DNA of 58,608 bases from Pirellulales bacterium (GTDB lineage Bacteria; Planctomycetota; Planctomycetia; Pirellulales; JACPPG01): assembly GCA_036490175.1 (NCBI GenBank), contig DASXEJ010000363.1, positions 1 to 58,608 on the forward strand, in the 5' to 3' direction. Below, piece after piece: positions 1 through 9,491 of this stretch (the first letter of the stretch is position 1; the number at the start of each line of letters is the position of its first letter). The position numbers and the translations under genes are program-made. The notes beneath the pieces were generated by a model. The model was not told where the DNA came from. It saw only the letters and a list, made by a program, of their open reading frames with translations, and searched no databases.

Positions 1-690
1 GAATCCGTTATCGCGCAGTGTCCCGACGCGGAATGGCGTGTAATCGTCGCGTTGGCTCGCTACGGGGGGTTACGCACTCCGAGCGAAACGCTGGCTCTGA
101 AGTGGTCGGACGTAGATTGGGAGCGGAACCGGCTGACGGTAACATCCCCAAAGACTGAGCGGCACGGCAAACCCCATCGCGTCGTGCCCCTATTCCCTGA
201 GCTACGTAAGTACCTGGAAGCGGCCTTCGATACGGCAGCCGAGGGAAGTGTTTACGTGGTGACGCGCTATCGTGATGCTGGTACAAATCTACGGACGCAA
301 TTCCATCGCATGATCCGGCGGGCCGGATTTAAACCCTGGGAACGGGCTTTCCATAATCTGAGGGCTAGCCGCCAAACCGAATTGGCCGATCAGTTCCCGG
401 CCCACGTCGTATCGTCCTGGCTGGGCAACTCGCCCCAGGTTGCCGAGCGGCACTATCTTCAGACCACGGAGGACCATTTCCGACGGGCAGTCGAGGAGCC
501 GAAGGGTGGTGCAACAGGTGGTGCTACGGTGGTGCAAATGGTGGTGCCGCACACTCCCGCAACAACTGGCGAGGATTCGCAAGAATGCCGAGAAACCTCA
601 GGAAAAAGCGAGATCCTCGTGCTTTCGCCTGAGTGTGGCTCGGATGGTGGAATACCCCCACGGGGAGTCGAACCCCGGTTTTCGGGCTGA
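1..690 (+). CDS. Tyrosine recombinase (phage-type integrase), C-terminal part
   Basis: The reading frame is open from base 1, so the N-terminal half lies outside the window. What remains is the catalytic domain: a GGLR-type first box with arginine (around base 67), an H-x-x-R box (HNLRAS, around base 352), then SSWLGNS, where the usual LGH histidine is replaced, and a tyrosine box (RHYLQ, around base 450). It would carry out site-specific strand exchange for a mobile island. The last 13 or so codons ([13 protein letters not shown]) are the antisense of a tRNA-Glu 3' half, so the gene ends inside the tRNA. That arrangement is typical of an element integrated at a tRNA 3' end, with the element lying to the left. 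The internal TTG at 52 is not a true start. Confidence 0.85.
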   Translation, partial: ESVIAQCPDAEWRVIVALARYGGLRTPSETLALKWSDVDWERNRLTVTSPKTERHGKPHRVVPLFPELRKYLEAAFDTAAEGSVYVVTRYRDAGTNLRTQFHRMIRRAGFKPWERAFHNLRASRQTELADQFPAHVVSSWLGNSPQVAERHYLQTTEDHFRRAVEEPKGGATGGATVVQMVVPHTPATTGEDSQECRETSGKSEILVLSPECGSDGGIPPRGVEPRFSG

Positions 691-725
691 GAACCCGACG
701 TCCTAGGCCTCTAGACGATGGGGGC
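653..725 (-). tRNA. tRNA-Glu (anticodon CTC)
   Basis: The minus strand folds as a cloverleaf: 7-bp acceptor (first pair G-U), D-arm GTCT/GGAC, anticodon stem TCGGG/CCCGA around loop TTCTCAG, and T-stem CGGGG/CCCCG with loop TTCGACT. The anticodon is CTC (Glu). CCA is not encoded. The 3' half overlaps the end of the convergent integrase and is the likely attachment site of the left-hand island. Confidence 0.93.
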
Positions 726-967
726 GATCGATGCGGCAAGTGTCGTTCTTGCGCATCTGGTCACCAACTACATATCTCTTTTCTCTGTCGCTTTCCCGCG
801 AATATCACGACCCACAGAATATCCTGACAGGCTTGTCCGATTGTCGGGCAAGCTGGCCCGGACCGCTCCTGACGCGCCTGGGAGAAGGTAATTTCGTACC
901 GCTTCGGCCGCTGGCTGTCAACCGGCCCTGACGCGATGTCATGAGGCAATCGAGGCGAAACGGGCCG

Positions 968-2536
968 CTAGTTTTCCGTATCCTCCGGTTGCAGCGTCTT
1001 CTGCCATTCCTCCCACTGCAGTGCGGTTTCCTGGCCGCGCTGCTTGCGGACTTCGGTCAGGGCGACCTGCACCAACGGCAGCATCCGTGGTTCGACTTCC
1101 AGCTCCTTGCGCAATGGCCCCAATTCGGCCAGCGCGTTGAGGGCTTCGTCGTAGTCCCCGTCCTTCGAAAGCACGAAGAAAGTGCCGGCCAGCCCAAAGG
1201 CACGATGTTGCGGCTCGGGGCTTTCGGCCAATTCCTCGAACAACAGATAAGCCTCGTTGTCGCGACCGTTTTGCAGATAGTAAAGTGCCAATTCTTTGCG
1301 TGCCCGCAGCCCGTACTCGAGATTCTTGGGAAAATATTTCTCCACGCTCTTTAGCCAGGCCTCGCGATCGCGCGAGTGCATGCGGGCCATGTCATATTGA
1401 TCCTCGGCGCTATTCTGGCGGGGAACACTTACCCCGTCGCGGTGGATCGCCAACAGCGGTTTTTTTGTTTCCCAGGCCAGCAGGCCGCCGGCCGCGAAAC
1501 CCAAGATCGTGCCCGCGGCCATCAGCAGATAGTATCGCCGCCGGATGATCGGCATCGACGCCGATTGCATGACCGCGGCCAGGTGCTGCGTGGCCAGGCT
1601 GATCGTGGCCAACGTCTCGCGCTCTTCCGCGGGCAGTTCCTCAATGTCCTCCCACGATTCATCGCCGGGCAACTGCAACATGCGCAGGTCGTGCAGCAGC
1701 TCACGGGCATTCTCATAGCGGCCTTGCGGGTTCTTGGCCAGCAATTTGTGTACGATGCGGCACAACGCCGGGGGCAGATCCGTTCGCAGGTTTTCCAAGC
1801 GCTCGGGCTGCGTTTTCAAGTGCTGCACGGCAATAGCCAGGGCTGACTCGCCGCGAAAGGGTGTATCGCCGGCGAGCATCTGGTAACACGTCACGCCGAA
1901 CGAATAGAGATCGCTGCGCGGATCGAGCGGGCGGCCTTCGACCTGTTCAGGGCTCATGTACAGCGGCGTGCCCATCGTGATGCCAATTTGCGTCAGCGCC
2001 GCGTTGGCGGCATCGCCGGTCTGCCGCGCCAGCCCGAAATCGGCCACCTTCACCTCACCGGTGCGGGCGATCATGATGTTCTCGGGCTTGATGTCGCGAT
2101 GGATGATGCCGCGCTCGGCCGCTTTTTGCAGCGCCGCGGCGACCTGGCGCATGATCTTCACCGCCAGGGCGAGCTCGGGCGGACCGCGACGGCTCATCCA
2201 TTCGCGCAGGTTTTGTCCCTGCACGTATTCTTGGGCGATGTAATGGACGCCGTCCGCGCAGCCCACGGCGTAGATCTGCACGATGTTGGCCTGCACGAGA
2301 CTGGCGGCGGCGTGGGCTTCGTTGTGGAAGCGCTTGACGTAGCTTTCGTCCTTGGCCAGATCGCTCTTCAGCACCTTGACAGCCACTTGCCGGCGCAAGG
2401 AGCCTTGTTCGGCCAGATACACTTCGGCCATGGCGCCGCGAGCCAAACGGCGGAGCAACCGAAAATCGTCAAACTGACGACCCGACAGGTCAGGATCGGC
2501 GGGCGACTCGCGCAGGTTGGGTGAGACGTCCGCCAT
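968..2536 (-). CDS. Serine/threonine protein kinase with a C-terminal membrane segment
   Basis: Pkn2/Hanks-type kinase that phosphorylates Ser/Thr, 522 aa from the chosen start (MADVSPNL). A start 144 bases upstream is possible, but it adds a basic, disordered stretch. Visible motifs: VAVK lysine at about residue 54, HRDIKPEN at 146-153, DFG at 166-168, and a GTPLYMSPEQ activation segment. The glycine loop reads RGAMAEV, so it lacks the full GxGxxG. One transmembrane helix follows at about 335-354, then a roughly 165-residue helical tail that looks TPR-like. The kinase domain would be cytoplasmic and the tail outside. It lies downstream of, and in the same direction as, the alpha-E/ATP-grasp pair, about 205 bases away, so co-transcription is possible but not shown. 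Confidence 0.9.
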   Translation of the reverse strand: MADVSPNLRESPADPDLSGRQFDDFRLLRRLARGAMAEVYLAEQGSLRRQVAVKVLKSDLAKDESYVKRFHNEAHAAASLVQANIVQIYAVGCADGVHYIAQEYVQGQNLREWMSRRGPPELALAVKIMRQVAAALQKAAERGIIHRDIKPENIMIARTGEVKVADFGLARQTGDAANAALTQIGITMGTPLYMSPEQVEGRPLDPRSDLYSFGVTCYQMLAGDTPFRGESALAIAVQHLKTQPERLENLRTDLPPALCRIVHKLLAKNPQGRYENARELLHDLRMLQLPGDESWEDIEELPAEERETLATISLATQHLAAVMQSASMPIIRRRYYLLMAAGTILGFAAGGLLAWETKKPLLAIHRDGVSVPRQNSAEDQYDMARMHSRDREAWLKSVEKYFPKNLEYGLRARKELALYYLQNGRDNEAYLLFEELAESPEPQHRAFGLAGTFFVLSKDGDYDEALNALAELGPLRKELEVEPRMLPLVQVALTEVRKQRGQETALQWEEWQKTLQPEDTEN

Positions 2537-2741
2537 CGAACGTGCGCTCGGAAATTCCCGAGCCGGCTCCAAGTGCTGTCCTGTGTCGTATGGCGCACTT
2601 GCGCTGGACGATGGGTCGCGACGTGCGACCACGAACCGTTTGCCCGGTCCACGAGTCAAGTATGGACCTTGGCCACGCAAATGACAACTGCGGGGATGGG
2701 GGCGTTTCCACGGTGCGCGGCGGGCGAGTTGCGGCAGATCC

Positions 2742-3725
2742 TTACTGAAATTGCCGTTGCGACATCACGGCCGGCGCATCGACCGGGCGGGGAGCGAAAA
2801 AGGTCTCAGAAATGCCCTCGCCAACCTGATTGAGCTTTGTCTGGAACTGGTCCAGGTATTCGTGCAGCCCCTGGTTGATGATGTCGTTGACTTGCGTGTA
2901 ATCGAGTTCGGCGCGGAGGCGGCCGAGCCGCTGTTCGGCCGCGTTCGAAAATGTGCCGTGATCGCTGCCAGTGATGCGATGCAACGAGTCCTCGGCCGCC
3001 AGCAGGCAGAAGCGAATCGAGCGGGGAAAATGTCGATCGAGAATCAGAAAATCGACGACCGAACTGGGCGTGATGCGGCCGCGGCTCTTGCGGTACATTT
3101 CCAGCGCGCTAGCGGACTTGAGCAGGGCCGCCCATTGAATCGTGTCGAGCGGCGTGCCGACGTCGCGAATCGCGGGAAGCAGAATAAAGTACTTCACGTC
3201 GAGAATACGCGAGGTCTTGTCGGCCCGTTCGAGCAGCAGCCCCATGCGGGCAAAGTGCCAAGCCTCGCCATGCGACATCGTGGCATCGGTAATGCCGGCC
3301 AGCAGGTGGCTGGACGTGATCACCTGGTCGAAGAAGTCATGCGCCCGGGCCATGGACCAGCCGTGCGAGGCACCACGCACGGTCAAGTAGAACTTGTTTA
3401 ATTCCAACCACATGGCCGAGGAGATGATTTCGCGCACACTGCGGGCGTTCTCGCGCGCCGAGCGCAAGCAGGAGACGATCGAGTTGGGGTTATCCTTGTC
3501 GAATGTCAGGAAGTCGATCACGTTCTTTTGCGTGGCGACTCCGTAGCGCTCGATGAAACCTTCGTGGTCGCCGGTGGTCGTCACCAGCGGCTCCCACTGG
3601 TTGACAAAGCCGTTGGTCAGGCCCAGCGTGAGGTGCAAGTTCACTTCGATGAAGCGCGCCACGTTTTCGGCCCGCTCGATGTAGCGGTTCATCCAGAAGA
3701 TCGAGTCGGCAACGCGGCTGAGCAT
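2742..3725 (-). CDS. Alpha-E domain protein (DUF403 family)
   Basis: 327 aa starting [24 protein letters not shown], the family's conserved N-terminus. The ATG shares one base with the TGA of the ATP-grasp gene upstream (TGATG), so translation is probably coupled. Alpha-E proteins (COG2307) are all-helical partners of COG2308 ATP-grasp ligases in predicted peptide-tagging or small-peptide synthesis systems described by Aravind and colleagues; the true substrate is unknown. The length is normal. The usual third and fourth members of such loci (transglutaminase-like protease, proteasome-like NTN hydrolase) are not found next to it here. Confidence 0.9.
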   Translation of the reverse strand: MLSRVADSIFWMNRYIERAENVARFIEVNLHLTLGLTNGFVNQWEPLVTTTGDHEGFIERYGVATQKNVIDFLTFDKDNPNSIVSCLRSARENARSVREIISSAMWLELNKFYLTVRGASHGWSMARAHDFFDQVITSSHLLAGITDATMSHGEAWHFARMGLLLERADKTSRILDVKYFILLPAIRDVGTPLDTIQWAALLKSASALEMYRKSRGRITPSSVVDFLILDRHFPRSIRFCLLAAEDSLHRITGSDHGTFSNAAEQRLGRLRAELDYTQVNDIINQGLHEYLDQFQTKLNQVGEGISETFFAPRPVDAPAVMSQRQFQ

Positions 3726-5218
3726 CAGTTGACCTCCGCCGCGGCCACGGGTGTCTGGCATGCCTCGGGCTGCACGTCATCGACGCGAGCACCCAGCACC
3801 CAAGTGTCTTTGCTGCCGCCCCCTTGCGACGAGTTGACGACCAGCGATCCCTTTTCGAGCGCCACGCGCGTCAGCCCGCCGGGCAGCACGTAGATGTCCT
3901 TGCCGTACAGAATGTACGGCCGTAGGTCGACGTGACGTCCTTCGAATCCTTCGTTGACGATCGTCGGCACGCGACTGATCGCCAGCATGGGTTGCGCGAT
4001 ATATTTGCGCGGCTCGTGCGAGATCAGGTCGTGGAACTTTTCGCGTTCGCTTTTCGATGCCATCGGTCCCATCAGCATACCGTAGCCGCCGGAGCCGTTG
4101 GCCTCTTTGACGACGAACTTGTCGAGGTTGGCCAGCACGTGTTGACGATGTTTGTCGTCCGAACATACAAACGTCGGCACGTTCGACAGCAACATATCCT
4201 CGCCCAGATAATAGCGGATGATTTCAGGCACGTAGGCGTAGACCGCCTTGTCGTCGGCGATGCCTGTGCCCGGGGCGTTGGCCAGCGCCACCCGGCCCGA
4301 GCGATAAACGTCGAGCAGCCCCGGTACGCCTAAGAGCGAGTCCTTGCGCAACTCGAGCGGATCGAGGAAATCATCATCGATGCGACGATAAATGACGTCC
4401 ACGCGCCGCAGGCCCGTCGTCGTGCGCATGTAGAGAAAGCCTTCGCTGACCACGAGGTCCGAACCCGTGACGAGCTCGATTCCCATTTGCTGTGCCAGGA
4501 ACGAATGCTCGAAGTACGCCGAGTTGTAGACGCCGGGCGTCAGCAGCACGACCATCGGGTCTTGCACGCCAGGCGGCGCCACGTATTGCAAGGTCTCTAG
4601 CAATCGATCTGGATAATCGTCGACAGGGCGCACGCAAAGTCCTTCAAAGACTTGCGGGAACGTCCGTTTCATGACTTCGCGATTTTCGAGCACATACGAC
4701 ACGCCCGACGGGCAGCGCATGTTGTCCTCAAGCACATAGAACTGTCCATCCGAGTCGCGCACCAGATCGATGCCCGAGATGTGGCACCACACGCCCCGCG
4801 GCGGATTCAACCCGGCGCAGGGGGCCAGGTAGCATTTGCCAGAGTGCAGCAGATCCTCGGGCAGGATGCCGTCCTTGACGATTTTTTGATCGTGATAGAC
4901 GTCATCGATGAACAGGTTCAGCGCCGTGATCCGCTGGCGCAGTCCCTTTTCGATGCGTTCCCACTCGTGGGACTCGATGATGCGAGGAACGATGTCGAAG
5001 GGCCAAACTTTCTCGGTGCCGGCTTCGTGGCCGTAGACGTTGAATGTGATGCCCATGTTCAACAGTGCCAATTCGGCAGCTTGTTGGCAGTGCTTGATCT
5101 CGCCCGAGCTGAGGGCTTCGATCTTCTGCACGAGCATTGCGGCACCGGCGCGTGGCCGGCCGCTCGCTTCGAACATTTCGTCGTAGAAACCGGCAGTCTC
5201 GTAGGAATTAAAACGCAT
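3725..5218 (-). CDS. Circularly permuted ATP-grasp ligase (DUF404/DUF407 family)
   Basis: 497 aa from [17 protein letters not shown]. This start was chosen because GGAGGA lies 9 bases upstream; an ATG 93 bases further up has no better site. Family marks include the [15 protein letters not shown] block, [20 protein letters not shown], and a C-terminal [17 protein letters not shown] segment that carries the ATP-binding lysine and glycine-rich loop. Members of COG2308 are predicted to form amide bonds using ATP. It is translationally coupled (TGATG) to the alpha-E gene, so the two products probably act as a complex in the cytoplasm. Product and substrate are unknown. Confidence 0.9.
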   Translation of the reverse strand: MRFNSYETAGFYDEMFEASGRPRAGAAMLVQKIEALSSGEIKHCQQAAELALLNMGITFNVYGHEAGTEKVWPFDIVPRIIESHEWERIEKGLRQRITALNLFIDDVYHDQKIVKDGILPEDLLHSGKCYLAPCAGLNPPRGVWCHISGIDLVRDSDGQFYVLEDNMRCPSGVSYVLENREVMKRTFPQVFEGLCVRPVDDYPDRLLETLQYVAPPGVQDPMVVLLTPGVYNSAYFEHSFLAQQMGIELVTGSDLVVSEGFLYMRTTTGLRRVDVIYRRIDDDFLDPLELRKDSLLGVPGLLDVYRSGRVALANAPGTGIADDKAVYAYVPEIIRYYLGEDMLLSNVPTFVCSDDKHRQHVLANLDKFVVKEANGSGGYGMLMGPMASKSEREKFHDLISHEPRKYIAQPMLAISRVPTIVNEGFEGRHVDLRPYILYGKDIYVLPGGLTRVALEKGSLVVNSSQGGGSKDTWVLGARVDDVQPEACQTPVAAAEVN

Positions 5219-5769
5219 CGGCGGAGAGTCCTCCCGTGTGCCAAGCCGCGCGATCGATCGTTCCACCGCAGACATCGTCTGCGACGTCGTGAAACAACGA
5301 TCTCGTTCCATGAATCCATGAGCCGCCGCAGGTGCTATCGGACAGCGCTCTCCTAAGTTTAGGTTGCGCTAGCGTAGCAGTGGCAAGCTCGGGCGGGCGA
5401 TGCGAAGTGGCTGGGAGTGGTATCGGCACTCGGCGCCGATTCCCGTCAGGCAGGCGTGCGAAAACCCGCCAAACAAGGCAATCCAACCACACTGGGTGAG
5501 TATAGCAGAGCAGGCAGGGGAAAAAAGGCGGAGGATTGCGTCAATTTCGCGGCCGGCACCTGGCCGAGGGGCGATTTAGGTTGCAGGGGCCGAAACCATA
5601 TACCACGTTGAACTTGCACCATGCGACGTAAAGCTGCCGAGCAGGCGTTTGCACTCCGTTACGCTCGCCTTTGCTAGCTAAAGGTGGCACCGCTCAAACT
5701 TCGATCGCCGTCGTCGACGATATGCCGCGATTGACCTGCTGCGCCCCTGCTGCCAAGTCCAGCTTCACC
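5219..5769. other. Intergenic stretch, 551 bases
   Basis: Lies between the ATP-grasp gene and the GYF-DUF805 gene. It presumably holds the promoter of the ATP-grasp operon in its left part. Short open frames here have no recognisable protein features. I see no RNA gene or repeat. Confidence 0.5.
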
Positions 5770-6381
5770 CTAGACCGCTTCCTTCGGGTTGGGACCGTAT
5801 TTGTTTGTTCCTGGTTGGCTGTCACGCACAAAGAAAACCAAGAGGACGATGCCTAGAAGGGGAATACAAGCGAGCAGGATCCACCAACCGCTGAGGTCTG
5901 TATCGTGGAGCCTCCGGATGCCCGTAGCGGCGATGGGAACCAGGGCGGCACAGAGATACAGCAAACTCAATACGCCTGAGGTACCCGCAAACCCGTCGAT
6001 GAAACTGAACAGAATCAGCGCAAGGTTGTTGAAAAGGATAAAGGTCCAGTACTCCATGCGCCTCGCTCGCCCTGAGGCATCCCCAAACTTCTTCCACGCG
6101 AGGACATACCAATGAAAACCAAACCCGTCGGGTGAGCTTGGTTTGAGCGGTTCAACGGCCGGCGGCATAGGAGGAGGACTTGCCGGTGGCCGTGGAGCGA
6201 TCGCCGCGACATCCGGAAATAAGCCCTTGATTTTGCGTGCTGGAACCCAGTGTTGTAAGCCTTCTTTCCACACCAGGTCGTCAGCGGCGAGCTTGCCGAT
6301 TCGAGCAAGTTCCTGCAGATCCTTCGACGAGATCGGGCCGAGCTGCTGCCCGCTCCGGGAATAAAACCATTCGGTTGCCAT
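5770..6381 (-). CDS. GYF_2 domain + DUF805 membrane protein
   Basis: 203 aa from MATEWFYSRSGQQLGPIS; the frame continues upstream but this start opens the first domain exactly. Residues 1-55 form a GYF_2 domain (W-F-Y ... G-P-I ... L-W/V-K-E-G-L-Q-x-W-V), a predicted protein- or peptide-binding module in bacterial membrane proteins. After a proline-rich linker (AAIAPRPPASPPPMPPA) comes a DUF805 domain with about four hydrophobic helices, a GRARRMEYW entry motif and a GIRRLHDTDLSGWW loop. DUF805 function is unknown. The GYF part probably lies in the cytoplasm and recruits a partner to the membrane. It is a single gene with no clear operon partner. Confidence 0.88.
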   Translation of the reverse strand: MATEWFYSRSGQQLGPISSKDLQELARIGKLAADDLVWKEGLQHWVPARKIKGLFPDVAAIAPRPPASPPPMPPAVEPLKPSSPDGFGFHWYVLAWKKFGDASGRARRMEYWTFILFNNLALILFSFIDGFAGTSGVLSLLYLCAALVPIAATGIRRLHDTDLSGWWILLACIPLLGIVLLVFFVRDSQPGTNKYGPNPKEAV

Positions 6382-6521
6382 GTGATGCCCCAAGAATAGC
6401 CGTTGGGCTAGTCCTTGCGATTTACAATTCTTGATGCGTTGATTTAAACGCCAACGACTTCTTTGGTCAGCATCGCTGCCCTGTGTTGGCACCCAATGGA
6501 ATTGCCACTAAGAAGAAAAGA

Positions 6522-6551
6522 GCCTCCTGATAAGTCGTTTTATCAAGAGGC
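6522..6551 (-). terminator. Rho-independent-type terminator after tRNA-Gln
   Basis: On the minus strand GCCTCTTGATAA pairs with TTATCAGGAGGC with one mismatch around a short loop. It is followed by CTCTTTTCTTCTT. It begins 10 bases after the tRNA-Gln 3' end. Confidence 0.75.
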
Positions 6552-6561
6552 CTTTAAAGAG

Positions 6562-6632
6562 CTGGGGAACTAGGATTTGAACCTAGACTAACTGGTCCAG
6601 AGCCAGTCGTGCTACCGTTACACCATTCCCCA
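6562..6632 (-). tRNA. tRNA-Gln (anticodon CTG)
   Basis: Minus-strand cloverleaf with acceptor TGGGGAA/TTCCCCA, anticodon stem ACTGG/CCAGT around loop CTCTGGA (anticodon CTG) and T-loop TTCAAAT. CCA is not encoded. The U-A first acceptor pair is typical of tRNA-Gln. Confidence 0.93.
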
Positions 6633-6800
6633 TTAATCCCGCCTCAATGATCAGGCCCCGATCGTGGCGCCCGACTGCTAGCCTAGGCTAGGGCATTTCA
6701 AGCCTAGAGGGGGGGCCAAACCGCGTCAAGGCCGGGCGACGACCGGCAGCGGACCCGAGTAAGTTCGTCTCCGCGTGCGGCCCGACCTTACGATCTGCTG

Positions 6801-7583
6801 TCAAACGTCCGGCACCAGCGCCACCGCACGGCACCAGCCGGCACTGGCCCGCTCGATCTTGATCGGCAGGCACGACACATAGAAACCGTGCGGCCGCGGG
6901 ATCTGGTCGAGGTTCGCTAGTTTTTCGATCTGACAGTATTCGCGCGTGATCCCCGCAAAGTGGGCCGGCCAGATATAGCGACCATCGCCCGTGCGGCGGA
7001 AATCCGCCACCATCGAAGCGAACGGCCTGTCCAGCGTGTAGGCGTCGATCCCGATGACCCGCACCCCTTGTTCCACCAGCCACAAGGTGCCTTCGCGTCC
7101 CAGGCCCGGCTGGGCGAAATAGGCTGGCGTGTCCATCCGCTTGTCCGCGTCGGTTTGCAGCAACACGATGTCGCGAGGTTGCAATTGATAGCGAATCTTG
7201 GCGAGCGCCGCTTGTAGATGTTCGACGGTGATGAACTCGCCCGGCGCGACGTGCCGCACGTCGATCACGACGCCGGGGGCAAAACACCACTCCAGTGGAA
7301 CCTGGTCGATGGTGCGCGCCGACCGCTGCTCGGACATGGCGCCGTAGTGATACGGCGCGTCGACGTGGGTGCCGGTGTGCGAGATGGCGGTGATCTGTTC
7401 GATGGCCCAGCCCTGCCCCTTGGAAAACACCAGATCCTCGGTGCCAACGCCGAAGAACTGCTGCATCTGCGACAGCCCCTCGCCGGCATGGTCTACATAA
7501 TGAATCGACGCCGGCATCGGCTCGCTGACCGCCTGATGCGCTAGTGCCACACTGAGATCGATAATCCGCACTCGATCGAACAT
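6801..7583 (-). CDS. Cyclase-family metal hydrolase (kynurenine formamidase-like)
   Basis: 260 aa. Carries the family signature HTGTHVDAPYHY (about residues 69-80), which supplies the metal ligands in KynB-type formamidases and related cyclases (PF04199). GGAGGT lies 9 bases before the ATG. Cytoplasmic; no signal peptide. There is no tryptophan-catabolism gene nearby, so kynurenine as substrate is not supported and the general label is safer. It is divergent from a sugar-phosphate-isomerase-like gene, and the 148-base gap between them probably holds both promoters. Confidence 0.85.
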   Translation of the reverse strand: MFDRVRIIDLSVALAHQAVSEPMPASIHYVDHAGEGLSQMQQFFGVGTEDLVFSKGQGWAIEQITAISHTGTHVDAPYHYGAMSEQRSARTIDQVPLEWCFAPGVVIDVRHVAPGEFITVEHLQAALAKIRYQLQPRDIVLLQTDADKRMDTPAYFAQPGLGREGTLWLVEQGVRVIGIDAYTLDRPFASMVADFRRTGDGRYIWPAHFAGITREYCQIEKLANLDQIPRPHGFYVSCLPIKIERASAGWCRAVALVPDV

Positions 7584-7731
7584 CGGGATACCTCCGCGGG
7601 CAGTCTAGGCCCACGCGATGCGGCTCGCAATCCGGCCCGTTTCCAGATGCCCGGACCGTTGCTATGTTCAAAGCGACGGCATTGCCTTGGGTAGCGGGAA
7701 ATAGCAACTTTCCATTGGAGCGCGGATACCA

Positions 7732-8631
7732 GTGATTCCCACGTTGTTCTCCGTGAGCTATGCCGGCTACTGGGGCCAACATCGGCTGAACGTTAGCGAA
7801 TTCCTGCACAAGGCTGCTGCGCTTGGGTATACGGCCGTCGAGATTGGAGGAAAACGCCCGCACTTGTCGCCGTTGGACTACCAGGACTTGTCATTGCTGG
7901 ATGCGATTCGCGAGGAAGCCGCCAAGTTGCGGATCGAGATCGCTTCGGTCGCGGGTTACACCGACTTCACCGCGGGACGATCGGCGCCGGAAGTGCCCCT
8001 GGTCGAGATGCAACTCGATTACGTGACGCAGTTGGCCGGAATGGCAGCGCGTTTGGGCGCGAAAATCGTCCGCGTCTTCAGTTGGTATTCTCCCCATGCC
8101 GTCGAATTCAACGCCGATTGGCGCAAGTGTGTCGACGCCCTGCGCGAGGCCGCCGAGCGCGTCGCCCGTCACGGCGTCGTGCTCGGTTTGCAAAATCACC
8201 ACGACGTGGGGATTTCGGTAGACGCCTACGAGGAATTACTAGACGACGTCAATCATCCCAACCTCAAGGCGATGTTCGACCCGTGGTCGGTGGCGTTGAC
8301 CGGGGGCAATCTGCAAGAGGCCGCGCGGCGAATGGCACCGCGCATGGTGCAGACCACTCTGGCCGACTACATACAGATCGAGCGATTCGCTTACGATCCG
8401 AGCATCGTCAATTATCGCAAGCTCGATCCGCCTGCCCTGCGCGCCGTTCCCTTGGGTGACGGCTTTCTCGATTTGCCGTCGTTCTTCACCGGCTTGCGCG
8501 AGGGCGGCTTTAAAGGGTTCGTGGCTTACGAAATGTGCTCGCCTTTGCGCGGTGGCGGGACCGAAGCCAATTTGGATGCGGCCGCAGCGCGGAGCCTGCA
8601 GCACATCCGATCCCTTACGGGCGAGCGCTGA
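7732..8631 (+). CDS. Sugar phosphate isomerase/epimerase family protein (TIM barrel, xylose-isomerase-like)
   Basis: 299 aa, GTG start with GGAG 11 bases upstream. It has the alternating hydrophobic-strand/helix pattern of AP-endonuclease-2-type TIM barrels: AAALGYTAVEIGG early, VVLGLQNHHDVG in the middle (metal-ligand region), NLKAMFDPWSV, and FKGFVAYEMCSPL near the end, where the catalytic Glu is expected. Cytoplasmic. Such proteins isomerise or epimerise sugars or inositol derivatives; the substrate cannot be read from sequence. Planctomycetes carry many paralogues. Confidence 0.85.
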   Translation: MIPTLFSVSYAGYWGQHRLNVSEFLHKAAALGYTAVEIGGKRPHLSPLDYQDLSLLDAIREEAAKLRIEIASVAGYTDFTAGRSAPEVPLVEMQLDYVTQLAGMAARLGAKIVRVFSWYSPHAVEFNADWRKCVDALREAAERVARHGVVLGLQNHHDVGISVDAYEELLDDVNHPNLKAMFDPWSVALTGGNLQEAARRMAPRMVQTTLADYIQIERFAYDPSIVNYRKLDPPALRAVPLGDGFLDLPSFFTGLREGGFKGFVAYEMCSPLRGGGTEANLDAAAARSLQHIRSLTGER

Positions 8632-8653
8632 CCGGGGTAATTCGATTACGCAC

Positions 8654-9418
8654 TCACGGTTGCCGGCTCGGACGCGACAGCCAAAAGCGAATCGACAAAG
8701 CCCAGGAAACGCCCATGTAGTAGATCGGATAGAAGAGCGATAGCAGGGTGAGCTGTTGGGCCGTCGTGCCGCTGAACGGCGTGTGTTCCCAACGCCAGAG
8801 AATGGCCACCAGAAACGCGCCCCACACTCCGCCCAGCACCGTCGAGATGCGGTTGAGCACGCCAGGTTGCGTCGGGTACAGATAGCGGGCGGGCACAAAC
8901 GTCAGCGCCGCAAACGTCAGCAACAAAGTCACGGTGCCCCAAACCGGAGGCTGCAGGGCGTACAAGTAGAAAGCCACCAGGTTCCAGTACGACGGGAAGC
9001 CGAGGAAAAAGCCGTCGTCGGTTTTGGCCGACACTTGGCAAAACCCATAGGCGCTGGCCAACAGCGGCACCAGTAGCCAGCCACTTTGTCGCTCGGGAAG
9101 CAAGTCTGCCTGGTAGATCAACAAAAGGGGCAAGCAGGTGTAGTTGAGGAAATCGACCAGGTCGTCCAGTCGTCGGCCGTCGAAGCCTGGCAGAACTTCC
9201 TTCACGCGCACGCGGCGGGCGAACCAACCATCGGTGGCATCGATCAGAATTCCCACGGCCATAAGTAAGAACGCATCGCGAAAGCGCAATGGGTCGTCGC
9301 TGACCAGTACGTAGGCGATTGCGCCGGCCACCACCAGGCCCATGCCCGTATAAAGGTGTACGGCCCAGGCGTAGACGTGCGCAATGCCTATGCGCGGACG
9401 TTCAACGTTTGTCAGCAT
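8654..9418 (-). CDS. pcs: Phosphatidylcholine synthase (Pcs-like CDP-alcohol phosphatidyltransferase)
   Basis: 254 aa from MLTNVERPRIGIAHVYAW. It carries the CDP-alcohol phosphotransferase signature in the longer form DG-x2-AR-x12-G-x3-D-x3-D (about residues 63-90), including VRVKEVLP immediately before the G, as in rhizobial Pcs. Further Pcs-like stretches are AKTDDGFFLGFPSYWN and LTFVPARYLYP. The rest is about eight hydrophobic helices of the inner membrane. Pcs (EC 2.7.8.24) condenses choline with CDP-diacylglycerol to give phosphatidylcholine. It lies 73 bases downstream of a CHT1-like choline transporter on the same strand, which strongly supports the assignment. A general CDP-alcohol transferase is the fallback. 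Confidence 0.85.
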   Translation of the reverse strand: MLTNVERPRIGIAHVYAWAVHLYTGMGLVVAGAIAYVLVSDDPLRFRDAFLLMAVGILIDATDGWFARRVRVKEVLPGFDGRRLDDLVDFLNYTCLPLLLIYQADLLPERQSGWLLVPLLASAYGFCQVSAKTDDGFFLGFPSYWNLVAFYLYALQPPVWGTVTLLLTFAALTFVPARYLYPTQPGVLNRISTVLGGVWGAFLVAILWRWEHTPFSGTTAQQLTLLSLFYPIYYMGVSWALSIRFWLSRPSRQP

Positions 9419-9491
9419 CGTGGTAACCAGGTGGTCAACAGGTAGGAATGAACGAAATCGGTCGCACAACGCCGCCAATTCTCACGCTGTG

